28,304 nucleotides of DNA from an uncultured Parafilimonas sp. (GCA_937892395.1 CALAGJ010000106.1:1-28304), one strand, 5' to 3'. Positions 6,877-15,777 are shown, numbered from the stretch's first letter. Program-made: numbers and translations. The notes: a model not told the origin generated them from the letters alone.

Positions 6877-7047
6877 CAACAACCAAGGTTTCCTTACAGC
6901 CATCGGCCGAACAATTATCCCTACACAGTGTAGGGAGAACGAAACCGTGATCTTCGCTTTTATCTTCTATTTATATATGGAGTTAACGATAATCATCTAC
7001 AGGGTTTAGTAAAATCAATTATTAGTATCAAGAGCAGGTTTAGGGTA
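6877..7047. repeat. Repeat B, copy 2, with interrupted palindrome
   Basis: Second copy of repeat B, with about 80% identity over its first ~130 bp. The palindrome GGTTTCCTT (6887-6895) / AACGAAACC (6938-6946) pairs at 8 of 9 positions, and its loop holds a perfect extra hairpin, CCCTACAC-A-GTGTAGGG (6919-6935), absent from copy 1. The block 6971-7006 is the near-identical non-coding segment shared with copy 1. No copy of repeat A follows. Confidence 0.85.
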
Positions 7048-7284
7048 CAGCGTGTTTAAAAGAATATATTTTTCTATCGTTGGGTGTCTCCTTACTGAAT
7101 TCTTATCCCCACCACAGCTCTATAGCCTTTTGCATATTGCCCTTATAATTAAAAGGTTGGTTATCCAGATGAGAATACAAAATGCATAGTACTAATTAAT
7201 GATTTTCAATACCTGAGATTTTTTCGAAATGTATCTATTAACCCCAATCTTTGCATTGGCGATAATTTTAGACGACCGCACAGT
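7048..7284. other. Gene-free spacer before GT39 gene
   Basis: About 240 bp with no recognisable gene on either strand. The sequence just before the next start codon ('GACGACCGCACAGT') resembles the terminal strings of cassette palindromes elsewhere in this island, but no matching left arm was found. Nothing else is supported. Confidence 0.35.
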
Positions 7285-8805
7285 ATGACAAGAAAGACGA
7301 TAATTTTATTTGGTTTTATTTTACTGAAATTTTTGCTGCAATACTTTTTGTTAAACCCCGACTACGACTTACAAAGAGACGAATATTTGCATCTTGACCA
7401 AGCCCACCATTTGGCTTGGGGTTTTCAGTCTGTACCACCTTTTACCTCTTGGACATCGTACATAATTTTACTGCTTGGCAACTCAATGTTTTGGATAAAG
7501 TTTTTTCCTGCACTATATGGGGCTTTGACAATTTATGTTGTTTGGAAAGCCATTGAAGAATTAAATGGAAACTTATTTGCGCTGATTTTGGGTGCAACTT
7601 GTGTTTTATTTTCAGCACTATTAAGGTTAAACACTTTATATCAACCAAACTCTTTTGATGTACTAAGTTGGACAAGTTTTTATTTTATTGTAATCAAGTA
7701 TTTTAAAACCGAAAATTCCAAATGGCTTTTTATTGGTGCTGTTGTTTTTGCTTTAGGTTTTCTAAACAAATACAATATAGTATTTCTTGTAATCGGATTT
7801 TTGCCTTCACTTTTATTGACAGAACATCGTAAAGTATTTGCGAAAAAAGAATTTTACCTTTCATTATTACTCGGACTATTGCTTGTTTTACCCAACCTTA
7901 TTTGGCAGTTTAAAAACAATTTTCCTGTTATCCATCATTTGAGCGAATTATCAAAGTATCAGTTAGTTAATGTAAACCGATTTGACTTCTTAAAATCGCA
8001 AATATTTTTCTTCATTGGTTCACTCTTTGTAATAATTGCTGCACTTTATGCACTAATTATTTACAAACCTTTCAAAAGATATAAAGTATTTTTTCTAACA
8101 ATCATTTTTACATTAATTGTATTTATCTACTTCAAAGCAAAAGATTATTATGCTATTGGGCTTTATCCAATTTACATTGCTTTTGGTTCTGTATTTCTTG
8201 CAGACAAAATAAATCAAGGCAGAAAAAAATATTGGCAACCAATTTTTATTGCAATACCAATTCTGTTTTTCATGCTAATGTACAACATAGTTTTAAAATA
8301 TAACAGCCCTGAATATGTTGTAAACCACAATAAGACTTATCAAAAATTTGGATTACTTCGTTGGGAAGACGGTAAAGACCACAAACTACCACAAGACTAT
8401 GCAGATATGTTAGGTTGGAAGGAATTGGCCTTAAAAGTTGATAGCATATATTCCAAATTTCCAAATAATGAAAAGACTCTAATTCTTTGCGACAACTACG
8501 GACAAGCAGGAGCTATAAATTATTACACAAAACAAAATATTAGAGCAGTTTCATTTGAAGCAGATTACATAGATTGGTTTGACCTGACAGAAAAATATGA
8601 AAACCTAATTAGGGTTAAATGGGATGATATAGATACAGAACTGCAAGAAACATCTCCTTTCTTTCAAAATTCAAAACTTGCTACTTCCATAACCAACAAA
8701 TATGCAAGAGAATTTGGGACGACAATATTTGTTTTCAATGGGGCAAAATTAGACATAAGGAAGCGAATTAAAGATGAAATTGACGAGGAGAAAAACTACC
8801 GCTAA
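7285..8805 (+). CDS. GT39-type (ArnT/PMT-like) membrane glycosyltransferase
   Basis: A 506-aa integral inner-membrane protein with about 9-11 hydrophobic segments through residue ~340 and a soluble C-terminal domain (about 350-506). The first periplasmic loop carries 'DLQRDEYLHLDQA', with D32-E33 in the position of the catalytic acidic pair in GT39 / PMT_2 enzymes. These transfer a sugar from a polyprenyl-phosphate donor to lipid or protein acceptors on the outer face of the membrane. 'NKYNIVFLVIGF' and the aromatic-rich loops fit the family. Acceptor and sugar cannot be read from the sequence, and no neighbouring glycan genes are present. The stop codon TAA (8803-8805) lies inside the left end of the interrupted palindrome that follows, as in the other cassettes. 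Start ATG 7285 is the first in frame. Confidence 0.82.
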   Translation: MTRKTIILFGFILLKFLLQYFLLNPDYDLQRDEYLHLDQAHHLAWGFQSVPPFTSWTSYIILLLGNSMFWIKFFPALYGALTIYVVWKAIEELNGNLFALILGATCVLFSALLRLNTLYQPNSFDVLSWTSFYFIVIKYFKTENSKWLFIGAVVFALGFLNKYNIVFLVIGFLPSLLLTEHRKVFAKKEFYLSLLLGLLLVLPNLIWQFKNNFPVIHHLSELSKYQLVNVNRFDFLKSQIFFFIGSLFVIIAALYALIIYKPFKRYKVFFLTIIFTLIVFIYFKAKDYYAIGLYPIYIAFGSVFLADKINQGRKKYWQPIFIAIPILFFMLMYNIVLKYNSPEYVVNHNKTYQKFGLLRWEDGKDHKLPQDYADMLGWKELALKVDSIYSKFPNNEKTLILCDNYGQAGAINYYTKQNIRAVSFEADYIDWFDLTEKYENLIRVKWDDIDTELQETSPFFQNSKLATSITNKYAREFGTTIFVFNGAKLDIRKRIKDEIDEEKNYR

Positions 8806-8907
8806 CATTTAGACCTATAGTCGAAAGCCCTCTGCAATAAGCCTTTTTACATCCATAAAGACATATAAAATTAAACGTACTATGGGCTTTTGACTATACG
8901 TTGTTTA
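8803..8907. repeat. Interrupted palindrome after GT39 gene
   Basis: The left arm TATAGTCGAAAGCCC (8816-8830) pairs with GGGCTTTTGACTATA (8884-8898) at 14 of 15 positions across a 53-bp loop. Flanking strings CTAAC (8802-8806) and CGTTGTTTA (8899-8907) extend the symmetry as an AAC...GTT pair. The stop codon of the GT39 gene is part of the left end. There is no T-run after the right arm. It has the general layout of attC-like sites in Bacteroidota accessory regions, but its sequence differs from the other palindromes here, as cassette-specific sites do. Confidence 0.75.
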
Positions 8908-9102
8908 CCAAAACTGGGCAATGAGGGGAGCAGTGTTGTATAGGTGGCTTAGTATGGCTTTTTGCTTGTTTTGATGATTGATGTTGGAGAGATCTGCTTA
9001 GCAAACTTGTGTGAGCAGCAATAAACTTTCCCATAGTCTTTTAACAGTAATAATACAAATCAATAATTTCATGTATATAACATTGCATTCATTACATAAA
9101 AA

Positions 9103-9570
9103 ATGAAAAAAGGTATTGTTCTGTTTTTATTTCTGTTTGGAGGTATTTTACAAACTAAGCTTTTTGCTCAACCTCCAAATTTATCTGGAACCTGGGTACT
9201 AAATTTTGAAAAAAGTAAATTAGATACAAGTGATAATCTAAAAGGCCTTACTAATCAAATTTTCGTGATTACTCAAGATGGTGATGAATTTAGTTTGAAG
9301 ATTTATCACATATATGGTGAGAAGAAAAGGAAAATAGGATTTACCATGACTGCTGATGGTCAAACAAGAAGGTTGAAATTGCTTTTCAAAGCTAAACTTG
9401 AAGTTGGTAACAATAGCATGAAAGCCACAATGTGGCGAAAAAATTATTTGAATATCGTCAATTATACTTTTGGAGCAAATCAAAATGAACTCGTTGCAGA
9501 TGAAGTTTTTAAAGGCCTGCCTAAAGATCATCACAGCATTTGGGTCTTTGATAGACAAATACTAAAATAA
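9103..9570 (+). CDS. Exported lipocalin-like hypothetical protein
   Basis: A 155-aa protein with a clear signal peptide (MKKGIVLFLFLFGGI...KLFAQ, cleavage near residue 23). The mature part begins 'PPNLSGTWVLNFEKSKLD', the opening strand pattern of small secreted beta-barrel proteins annotated as lipocalin-like or hypothetical in Bacteroidota. It continues with alternating short strands and ends 'WVFDRQIL'. No catalytic motif is visible. It lies after the cassette region and 91 bp upstream of an exported alpha/beta hydrolase on the same strand, so the two could be co-transcribed. Function unknown; a ligand-binding role is only suggested by the fold-like pattern. Confidence 0.75.
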   Translation: MKKGIVLFLFLFGGILQTKLFAQPPNLSGTWVLNFEKSKLDTSDNLKGLTNQIFVITQDGDEFSLKIYHIYGEKKRKIGFTMTADGQTRRLKLLFKAKLEVGNNSMKATMWRKNYLNIVNYTFGANQNELVADEVFKGLPKDHHSIWVFDRQILK

Positions 9571-9661
9571 AAATTAAGCCCTTTCTATTTTATCAATAAT
9601 TCAGTATATCATTGCCTTTCTTTTAAAGTAATACTGTTTTCTTAAAGTGCTAACACCTACA

Positions 9662-10684
9662 ATGAAGTACAACGATTTTTCTTTTTTCATAGGAATAGTA
9701 CTGATATCAGTAACAATTTTTCTTCTCAACGCTTGTCATGAGCGCAAAAATTTGGATAATGACAAAGCCGAAGAAACCTTATTGCACAAGCCCTGGACTG
9801 AGCAAAAACAAGAACCCATCTGGTCCGGAACTATACCATTTGCAGAACTTATAAAAGGTACAGAATCTTATAAAGATGGAATGGTATATGATGTTTCAAA
9901 ACCCAGTATCACGATCTATCCACCGAAAAAAAACAATACTGGTGCTGCTGTAATTGTGTTTCCGGGTGGTGGCTATAAAAAACTTGCCATAGAGCTGGAA
10001 GGTTCTGAGATTTGCGAATGGTTGGCATCCATTGGAGTAACAGGAATACTATTAAAATATAGGGTTCCTGATTCGGGGCCTCATTATTACCAAGATTGCC
10101 ATTGCGAAAAAGACCCCATTCAACCACTTGCCTTGCAAGATGCACAGAGAACAGTAGGATTGGTACGTTCAAAAGCTAAAGATTGGAATATTGACCCATC
10201 AAAGATTGGTGTTATGGGATTTTCTGCAGGTGGACATTTAGTGGCTGACGTGTGCACAAACTACAGAAAACGTGCATATCCGTTGATGGACAAAATGGAC
10301 AGTACAGATTGCAAACCGAATTTTGGTATAGTAATGTTTCCCGGGCATTTGACCAATCATACAAATCATCCATTTGGTCTAAACAATAAAATCCCGGTGG
10401 ATAGTTATACTCCGCCTACATTTATATTACAAGCGGGAAATGACCCTACTGACCCCATCGCAAATTCCTTGGTTTACTTTATAGCACTCCAAAAAGCAAA
10501 AGTACCTGTAGAATATCATGTGTATGCAGAGGGTGGCCATGCTTTTGGTTTAAACAGTACAGCACTCGATAACCCAAATTGGAATAAACTACCAATTGCA
10601 GATTGGGAATTGTTAGTTCAGCGTTGGCTATATACCATCAAAATGGTTCCCAACTGGAGTGGCGAAAATCAGCAGATACAATAG
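9662..10684 (+). CDS. Lipoprotein alpha/beta hydrolase (esterase-like)
   Basis: A 340-aa alpha/beta hydrolase related to the BD-FAE / acetylxylan-esterase-like proteins of Bacteroidota. ATG 9662 is preferred over the GTG at 9647 because it gives a normal N-terminus with a hydrophobic stretch and lipobox 'LLNAC', so the protein is probably anchored as a lipoprotein. 'FPGGGY' supplies the oxyanion-hole motif and 'GFSAGGH' the nucleophile elbow (S188). 'ILQAGNDPTDP' and 'EGGHAFGL' supply the expected acid and histidine. Such enzymes usually remove acetyl groups from plant polysaccharides or cleave small esters. No glycan-utilisation locus (susC/susD) is adjacent, so the substrate stays open. Confidence 0.85.
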   Translation: MKYNDFSFFIGIVLISVTIFLLNACHERKNLDNDKAEETLLHKPWTEQKQEPIWSGTIPFAELIKGTESYKDGMVYDVSKPSITIYPPKKNNTGAAVIVFPGGGYKKLAIELEGSEICEWLASIGVTGILLKYRVPDSGPHYYQDCHCEKDPIQPLALQDAQRTVGLVRSKAKDWNIDPSKIGVMGFSAGGHLVADVCTNYRKRAYPLMDKMDSTDCKPNFGIVMFPGHLTNHTNHPFGLNNKIPVDSYTPPTFILQAGNDPTDPIANSLVYFIALQKAKVPVEYHVYAEGGHAFGLNSTALDNPNWNKLPIADWELLVQRWLYTIKMVPNWSGENQQIQ

Positions 10685-10766
10685 CTACGACTTCATGCAT
10701 TAAAAATTAAAACAATTGAAACAAAATGGTACAAGTTATAGTACTCCATTTCTATTACTGAATATA

Positions 10767-11432
10767 TCAAACCAATTTATCTGCTGAAAGCAAAAGCAAT
10801 GCACCTGCATTTCCACAGGTAGGATCTGTAAGGTATTCTTTCATTAATTTTTTTACCTCAAACCCAATCTTCATTTGTATAGAAACAGTAGGGTCAAAAA
10901 TTTCACCGTTTATTACCTTTTCAAAATAGGATTCAAGTGTATGCTCAGTACTATAGTGCAAATATCCATTGAGCATGCCTACCATCATTTGCCCTTTTAG
11001 CCGTAGCTGTACGCAAGTGTGCTGGCGGGCTCTGTATAAAATGCGGGCAAGTCCTTTGCCTCTGTAAGCGGGGTGCACACCCATATCCAAACCATATAGC
11101 CATTCCCCATTGGGTAAATGTGTTGTAAGCCAACCGCCACCCATTGTTTCAAAAAAAGTATGGTGGGTAGTATCGTCTGGATCATAACGATACCTCATTG
11201 TAGATGTAGATGCAATAACAGAAAGCCCATCTGTAATAACAAATTGCCCTTCGGGAAATATTTCCAAGTGCCTTACATATTGCGGAGCATGCAATATTTC
11301 TTCATCTGCCAAATGAGGAAATACAAGCTGCTGTAGTACTTCACACTGTGCTGCATCTGTAGCTTGCATTTGCCTGATCATCAAACCATCTGCTATTTCC
11401 TGCTGATAAGGTATATATGTTGTTGATATCAT
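10767..11432 (-). CDS. GNAT-family N-acetyltransferase
   Basis: A 221-aa acetyltransferase. The acetyl-CoA pyrophosphate loop 'VHPAYRGKGLARILY' is of the R-G-x-G-x-A kind that defines the GNAT fold, and it is preceded by the strand 'GEWLYGLDMGV'. The start at 11432 (TAA-A-ATG, one base after the antiporter stop codon) is preferred to the upstream ATG at 11465, which would overlap the antiporter by 11 codons. The tight junction points to translational coupling. As the last gene of a catabolic run with an aminotransferase, a semialdehyde dehydrogenase and an antiporter, it may acetylate an amine or amino acid intermediate, but the substrate cannot be read from sequence. Confidence 0.83.
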   Translation of the reverse strand: MISTTYIPYQQEIADGLMIRQMQATDAAQCEVLQQLVFPHLADEEILHAPQYVRHLEIFPEGQFVITDGLSVIASTSTMRYRYDPDDTTHHTFFETMGGGWLTTHLPNGEWLYGLDMGVHPAYRGKGLARILYRARQHTCVQLRLKGQMMVGMLNGYLHYSTEHTLESYFEKVINGEIFDPTVSIQMKIGFEVKKLMKEYLTDPTCGNAGALLLLSADKLV

Positions 11433-11433
11433 T

Positions 11434-12813
11434 TTATATAGTGTATCCGAGAATAATATATGCAATACAAGTAAGCGAAAACACCAAACCTATATATGGC
11501 AGTTGAGCAAAACTATTGTCCAAAGGAGGGCTTTCGCAACTTTGAGAAGTAAGTATGGTGGCATCACTATAAGGACAACTATTACTACCCATTACACCTG
11601 CACTTACAGCAGCACCACAGCACAATAGTACATTGGCATCCAATTGCTGAGCCAGTGGTACAATAAGTGGCAAAGCCACAGCATATAAACCCCATGATGA
11701 TCCTGTGGTAACACTAATAAGCGCCATAGATAGAAATACTGCCAATGGAAGCATTTCCTTACTCACATAAGGAGTAACACCATGCAGCACATACTCCGTA
11801 AGTCCCATTCGACTATTGATATCTTTAAGAACATAACTCATCATCAAAATAGACAAAGCAAGTACCATAGAATTAACACCATTGAACATTGTATCACTTA
11901 GCTGTTGGAATGAACCCAAATTAATAATACGATAATAAATAAATGTAAATGCTACCGCAATAATTACTCCTTTCAAAGCATCAATATCAAAAAATATTGT
12001 GGCTACAAGTGCTACTAACATAGGCAATACAAAATAGATAAGCTTGCCTTCCTTGGCGGCATTCATTTGTGATACATCCATTACTGAAGACGAAGAAAAA
12101 GCACTTGCAGTTAGCTGACCGGTTGTTTCTGCACGAATAGCCGCTTGCTTCAATTTACCAAACCACGGTAGTACACCAGATGCAAAAAGTGCAGCAAGTA
12201 TCACAGCAATATATCCATAAGCAATAAAGGGTATCATTCGCCAGTACGTTTGCAGCCCCTCTCCTTCTGGTGCAGCCTTAGACACCACAAGTAGTGCCCC
12301 AATATAAATCGTCCAGGTACTGATGGGTGCTATTACACTCCATGCCGCTGCAGTTGCATTTACGATGTAGGCAAGTATTTCTCTAGGTACTTTAAACGTG
12401 TCAGTAATTTTTCTCATTGAAAGCCCAACCGTAAGCTCACTAAGATAGTCGTCCAAAAAAATAATCAGCCCAACAACCCATGTACCCATGAGTGCCTGTT
12501 TTTTTGTTTTAATGTATCTGAGTGCCCATTCTCCAAACTTAATGAGGCCGCCACTCCGCACCATCAATGCTATAAGAGAACCATATAAGCCACATACCAA
12601 TATGACCCATACAGAGCCACCACTACTGGTATCACCAATAACACGAATACTGGAATCTACAAAGTCTGTAAATGCATTGCTACCCGTATAAACAGATAGG
12701 ATAATAAAACCCGCTACGCAGCCTATCAATAATGCTTCAAATGATGAACGCAAAACAATTGACATTACAATAACAATAGCCGGTGGAATTAAACAAAGTG
12801 CGCCGTAGTCCAT
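11434..12813 (-). CDS. nhaC: NhaC-family Na+/H+ antiporter-like transporter
   Basis: A 459-aa inner-membrane protein with about 11-12 hydrophobic segments. The conserved 'FLDDYLSELTVG' (an acidic pair in a membrane helix), 'AAAWSVIAPISTW' and 'GSSWGLYAVALP' are typical of the NhaC superfamily, which exchanges Na+ for H+ or couples ions to organic acids and amino acids (MleN is an example). Encoded between the aldehyde dehydrogenase (93 bp upstream) and the GNAT gene (one base downstream), it may be the uptake or exchange system for the amino acid degraded by this run; that is inference from context. Length is normal and no key motif is missing. Whether it carries Na+/H+ only or an organic substrate is undecided. 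Confidence 0.85.
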   Translation of the reverse strand: MDYGALCLIPPAIVIVMSIVLRSSFEALLIGCVAGFIILSVYTGSNAFTDFVDSSIRVIGDTSSGGSVWVILVCGLYGSLIALMVRSGGLIKFGEWALRYIKTKKQALMGTWVVGLIIFLDDYLSELTVGLSMRKITDTFKVPREILAYIVNATAAAWSVIAPISTWTIYIGALLVVSKAAPEGEGLQTYWRMIPFIAYGYIAVILAALFASGVLPWFGKLKQAAIRAETTGQLTASAFSSSSVMDVSQMNAAKEGKLIYFVLPMLVALVATIFFDIDALKGVIIAVAFTFIYYRIINLGSFQQLSDTMFNGVNSMVLALSILMMSYVLKDINSRMGLTEYVLHGVTPYVSKEMLPLAVFLSMALISVTTGSSWGLYAVALPLIVPLAQQLDANVLLCCGAAVSAGVMGSNSCPYSDATILTSQSCESPPLDNSFAQLPYIGLVFSLTCIAYIILGYTI

Positions 12814-12906
12814 ATTTAAAAAAGTTTAAAAGTAGAATGTAGTATTTATATTTTCTCTAATTGTGCTGTGTTGAAAAACCAGAGAACTCAAATGGATATT
12901 TTTACT

Positions 12907-14337
12907 TTAAATACCTCCAATACTGATGAGTTTTTTCTCCATGTATTCCAATAATCCTTCGCTACCACTTTCATGTCCAATACCACTTTGCTTCCATCCG
13001 CCAAAAGGAGCTTCGGTGCCATGTGGTGCCCACTCATTTATACCCACCATACCAAACTCTAATGCCTCACTGGCTCTTACTGCTCTGCTGATATTATTTG
13101 TAAAGAGATATGCAGCAAGACCATATTCCGTATCATTTGCCTTTGCTATTGCTTCATCATAATGGCTAAATGAAAACAAAGGAAGTATGGGTCCAAAAAT
13201 TTCTTGCTTCGCCAATACAGAATCCTGAGTAAGATTGCTAACTACAGCCGGCTGAAAGAAATATCCTTTTGATAAATGTGCTGGCACGCCACCTCCTGCC
13301 AGTATTGTAGCTTCTTCAGCTTTTGTTTGCTGCATCAATTGTATAACACTATCTCTTTGTTTTTGGGTAATGAGTGGCCCTATTTGCACCCCTTCTTCAA
13401 AACCATTGCCCACCTTTAATTGTGATACATATTTACTGACGCTTTCAGCGAATGCATCAAAGATTTTTTCATGAATATAAAACCGTTGTGGGGCAATGCA
13501 CACTTGTCCATTATTTCTAAACCTTGCCGTACTTGCAACTTTGGCCAATGCATCTACATCCGCATCTTCAAAAATAATAACAGGGGCATTCCCTCCCATT
13601 TCCAAAGCCATCTTTGTATTTGTGCGAGATGCACCATCCATCAATAGTTTACCGACTGCAGTGCTTCCCGTAAAACTAATTTTTTTTAATTCCGGATGAT
13701 TCAGCATTGCTTCACCAATGGCCGATGCTTTTCCAGTCAATACGTTAAGCACTCCGGGTGGTAATCCCGCAGCAGACAAAGCTTTTGCCATGTGCATACC
13801 TGCCAACGGTGTGTTTTCCGAAGGCTTTGCTACCACAGTGCTACCTGCTGCTAATGCTGCTGCCCAAGCACGGGCAGGATTATAAGCTGGAAAGTTCCAG
13901 GCAGTTATTACACCTATTACACCCATCGGCTGCCAAATCACACTCATTCTTTTATCTGCTCTTATGGAAGGAATGATTTTTCCATAAGCCCGCTTACCTT
14001 CTTCCGCATACCATTCAAATAGATTAGCTGCTACTCCCCATTCACCTTTTGCTTCTGCATAAGGTTTACCACTTTCCAATACCATATCCCGGCTTATGGC
14101 ATCTATATTATCCCTTAAATATTGTGCAGCTTTTTTGAGTATGTCGGCTCTAAAATATGGGGTGGTTTTGCGCCATGTTTTAAATGCTTCAGCGGCAGCA
14201 TCTATGGCTATATTATAATCCTTATCATCAGCATAGCTGATATAATCTATTACTTCCTCTGTAGCAGGATTTATTAAGGCTACTTGTTGATTGCTTACCG
14301 CATTGATCCAAGCTCCGTTGATGTATTGTTGTATCAT
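12907..14337 (-). CDS. NAD(P)-dependent succinate-semialdehyde-type dehydrogenase
   Basis: A 476-aa aldehyde dehydrogenase, full length. Catalytic features are all present: 'AWNFP' (N148), K171 in 'VVAKPSE', the Rossmann 'GSTAVG' (224-229), general base E246 in 'LEMGGN', and nucleophile C280 in 'NNGQVCIAP'. Overall it is closest to GabD/Sad-type succinate-semialdehyde dehydrogenases ('EWYAEEGKRAYG', 'APFGGWKQSGIGHE'). In place of the usual 'CANR' after the catalytic cysteine it has 'APQR', so the exact semialdehyde is less certain. It sits 58 bp downstream of the GabT-like aminotransferase gene. The pair would convert GABA or a similar omega-amino acid to a semialdehyde and then to a dicarboxylate. 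Confidence 0.87.
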   Translation of the reverse strand: MIQQYINGAWINAVSNQQVALINPATEEVIDYISYADDKDYNIAIDAAAEAFKTWRKTTPYFRADILKKAAQYLRDNIDAISRDMVLESGKPYAEAKGEWGVAANLFEWYAEEGKRAYGKIIPSIRADKRMSVIWQPMGVIGVITAWNFPAYNPARAWAAALAAGSTVVAKPSENTPLAGMHMAKALSAAGLPPGVLNVLTGKASAIGEAMLNHPELKKISFTGSTAVGKLLMDGASRTNTKMALEMGGNAPVIIFEDADVDALAKVASTARFRNNGQVCIAPQRFYIHEKIFDAFAESVSKYVSQLKVGNGFEEGVQIGPLITQKQRDSVIQLMQQTKAEEATILAGGGVPAHLSKGYFFQPAVVSNLTQDSVLAKQEIFGPILPLFSFSHYDEAIAKANDTEYGLAAYLFTNNISRAVRASEALEFGMVGINEWAPHGTEAPFGGWKQSGIGHESGSEGLLEYMEKKLISIGGI

Positions 14338-14395
14338 TTTTTATTGCACAGCTATTTCTTTTTGAAAAATAAATAAAGTCTTTCTATCTCTATTG

Positions 14396-15694
14396 TTATT
14401 GAGTCAATTCTCTTAAACCATTTTCAATAATATCTAATCCTTTGCGCAATAAGGTTTCTTCAATAACCAATGGGCTCAGTACTCTTATAATATTACCATT
14501 TACTCCTGCACTGATTACTACTAATCCTTTTGCAGCGCAATAAGCAATTAGTTGCTTACAAAGCTCTCCATCTGGTTGAAAAGGATCATTATTTTTTACC
14601 AATTCAAAAGCCATCATAGCCCCAAGTCCTCGTACATCTCCAATGCATGGATATGTTGACTGCATTTCCTGAAATCTACTGCGTGTAATGTTTCCAACTT
14701 TTTCTCCCAAAGCGTTGATATCAATAGCATGCATATAATCTAAGGTGGCTATAGCTGCAGCACAGCACACAGGATTTCCGGGGTAGGTGCCACCTATGGT
14801 TGAAGGCTTACATGCATCCATAATTTCGGCCCTGCCCATCACGCATCCTATTGGCATACCACTACCCATACTTTTTGCCCATGTAGATATGTCGGGTACA
14901 ACATCGTAATGCTGATAGGCTGCCCATTTGCCGGTACGGCCAAAACCACTTTGCACTTCATCCAAAATAAGCATGATGCCATATTTTGTACATACTTCTC
15001 GAAGTGATTGTAAATATTTTTTTGGTATTGGCATAAAGCCACCTTCACCTTGCACTGGTTCTAAAATGATAGCTGCCACCTGATCAGCAGGCACGTTGGT
15101 ATGAAAAAATGCCTCCAGTTCTCTTATATATGAATCTGAAAATGTATTGATGTCCATTCCTTTTCCATATCGATAATAATCAGGATATGGCAGGCGATAT
15201 ACTTCGGGTGCAAAAGGACCACAACCCATTTTATAACCCACCTTGCTTGTAAGTGTCATAGCCATCATGGTGCGGCCATGGAATGCATTATCATAACAAA
15301 TAATGGCAGAACGCCCTGTGGCCTGACGGGCAATTTTAATCGCATTTTCTACGCTTTCTGCACCGGAGTTTGTGAGCATCACTTTTGTAGCATCTCCATG
15401 TGGAAATAGCACTACAAGTCTCTCTGCTAATTGCATATACAAATCATAGGATGCCACGTTGAAACTACAGTGAATCATTTTAGCGGCTTGTTCCTGAATA
15501 GCTTGTACCACAGGTGGTGGACAATGACCTGCATTTACCACACCAATGCCTCCTGCAAAATCAATCATTTCTACACCATCTGCATCTGTAATGCTGGCAC
15601 CACTTGCTTTTGAAGCTGTAGATGGATTAAAAATACCTATGGCATTTGGAACAAATTTTTTCCTTCTGTTCAGGATTGTTGCTGCGTTTGACAT
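14396..15694 (-). CDS. gabT: Class III aminotransferase, GabT-like
   Basis: A 432-aa PLP-dependent class III aminotransferase. From memory it aligns closely along its length with E. coli GabT: 'DFAGGIGVVNAGH', 'TNSGAESVENAIKIAR', 'AFHGRTMMAMTLTSKV', 'ILEPVQGEGGF', 'DEVQSGFGRTG' (D245, Q248) and 'GDVRGLGAMMAFEL'. The PLP lysine is K274 in 'WAKSMGSG'. It transfers an amino group from GABA or a similar omega-amino acid to 2-oxoglutarate in the cytoplasm. The aldehyde dehydrogenase follows 58 bp later, and the threonine dehydrogenase gene lies 83 bp upstream with a promoter-like sequence in that gap. GABA is the best-supported substrate; 5-aminovalerate, beta-alanine or diamines remain possible. 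Confidence 0.88.
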   Translation of the reverse strand: MSNAATILNRRKKFVPNAIGIFNPSTASKASGASITDADGVEMIDFAGGIGVVNAGHCPPPVVQAIQEQAAKMIHCSFNVASYDLYMQLAERLVVLFPHGDATKVMLTNSGAESVENAIKIARQATGRSAIICYDNAFHGRTMMAMTLTSKVGYKMGCGPFAPEVYRLPYPDYYRYGKGMDINTFSDSYIRELEAFFHTNVPADQVAAIILEPVQGEGGFMPIPKKYLQSLREVCTKYGIMLILDEVQSGFGRTGKWAAYQHYDVVPDISTWAKSMGSGMPIGCVMGRAEIMDACKPSTIGGTYPGNPVCCAAAIATLDYMHAIDINALGEKVGNITRSRFQEMQSTYPCIGDVRGLGAMMAFELVKNNDPFQPDGELCKQLIAYCAAKGLVVISAGVNGNIIRVLSPLVIEETLLRKGLDIIENGLRELTQ

Positions 15695-15745
15695 AAAAAA
15701 TATTTGAGTAAATAGATGTATTTGTAGATTCGTTTTATTGCATTA

Positions 15746-15775
15746 CAAAGTATAAACTATTGAATATACAACAAA
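15746..15775 (-). promoter_or_regulatory. Candidate promoter for gabT unit
   Basis: Read on the minus strand, TTTG (15775-15772) is followed after 17 bp by TATACTTTG (15754-15746). This resembles the Bacteroidota sigma-A promoter (TTTG and TAnnTTTG) with one extra base in the -7 box. It lies about 50 bp upstream of the gabT start codon, in the 83-bp gap after the dehydrogenase gene. The gabT-to-GNAT genes could thus be transcribed separately. Confidence 0.4.
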
Positions 15776-15777
15776 CA

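Noticed and set aside
6919..6935. CCCTACAC-A-GTGTAGGG as a terminator for the DUF3800 gene
   Set aside because: The loop is a single base as written and the sequence after it is AGAACGAAACC, without a T-run. It is better seen as part of the repeat B palindrome.
7048..7284. Possible decayed gene on the minus strand (e.g. '...NMQKAIELWWG')
   Set aside because: The fragment is short, interrupted by stops and matches no family I can name.
645..8907. Calling the palindromes canonical integron attC sites
   Set aside because: The terminal strings (CACAAC/GTTGTG, CTAAC/GTTGTTTA, GAAC/GTTAG) do not satisfy RYYYAAC and GTTRRRY, and no integrase gene is visible, so only 'attC-like' is supported.
1..9100. 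CRISPR array among the repeated sequences
   Set aside because: The repeats occur only twice each, are 140-170 bp long and are widely separated. No short regularly spaced units and no cas genes were found.
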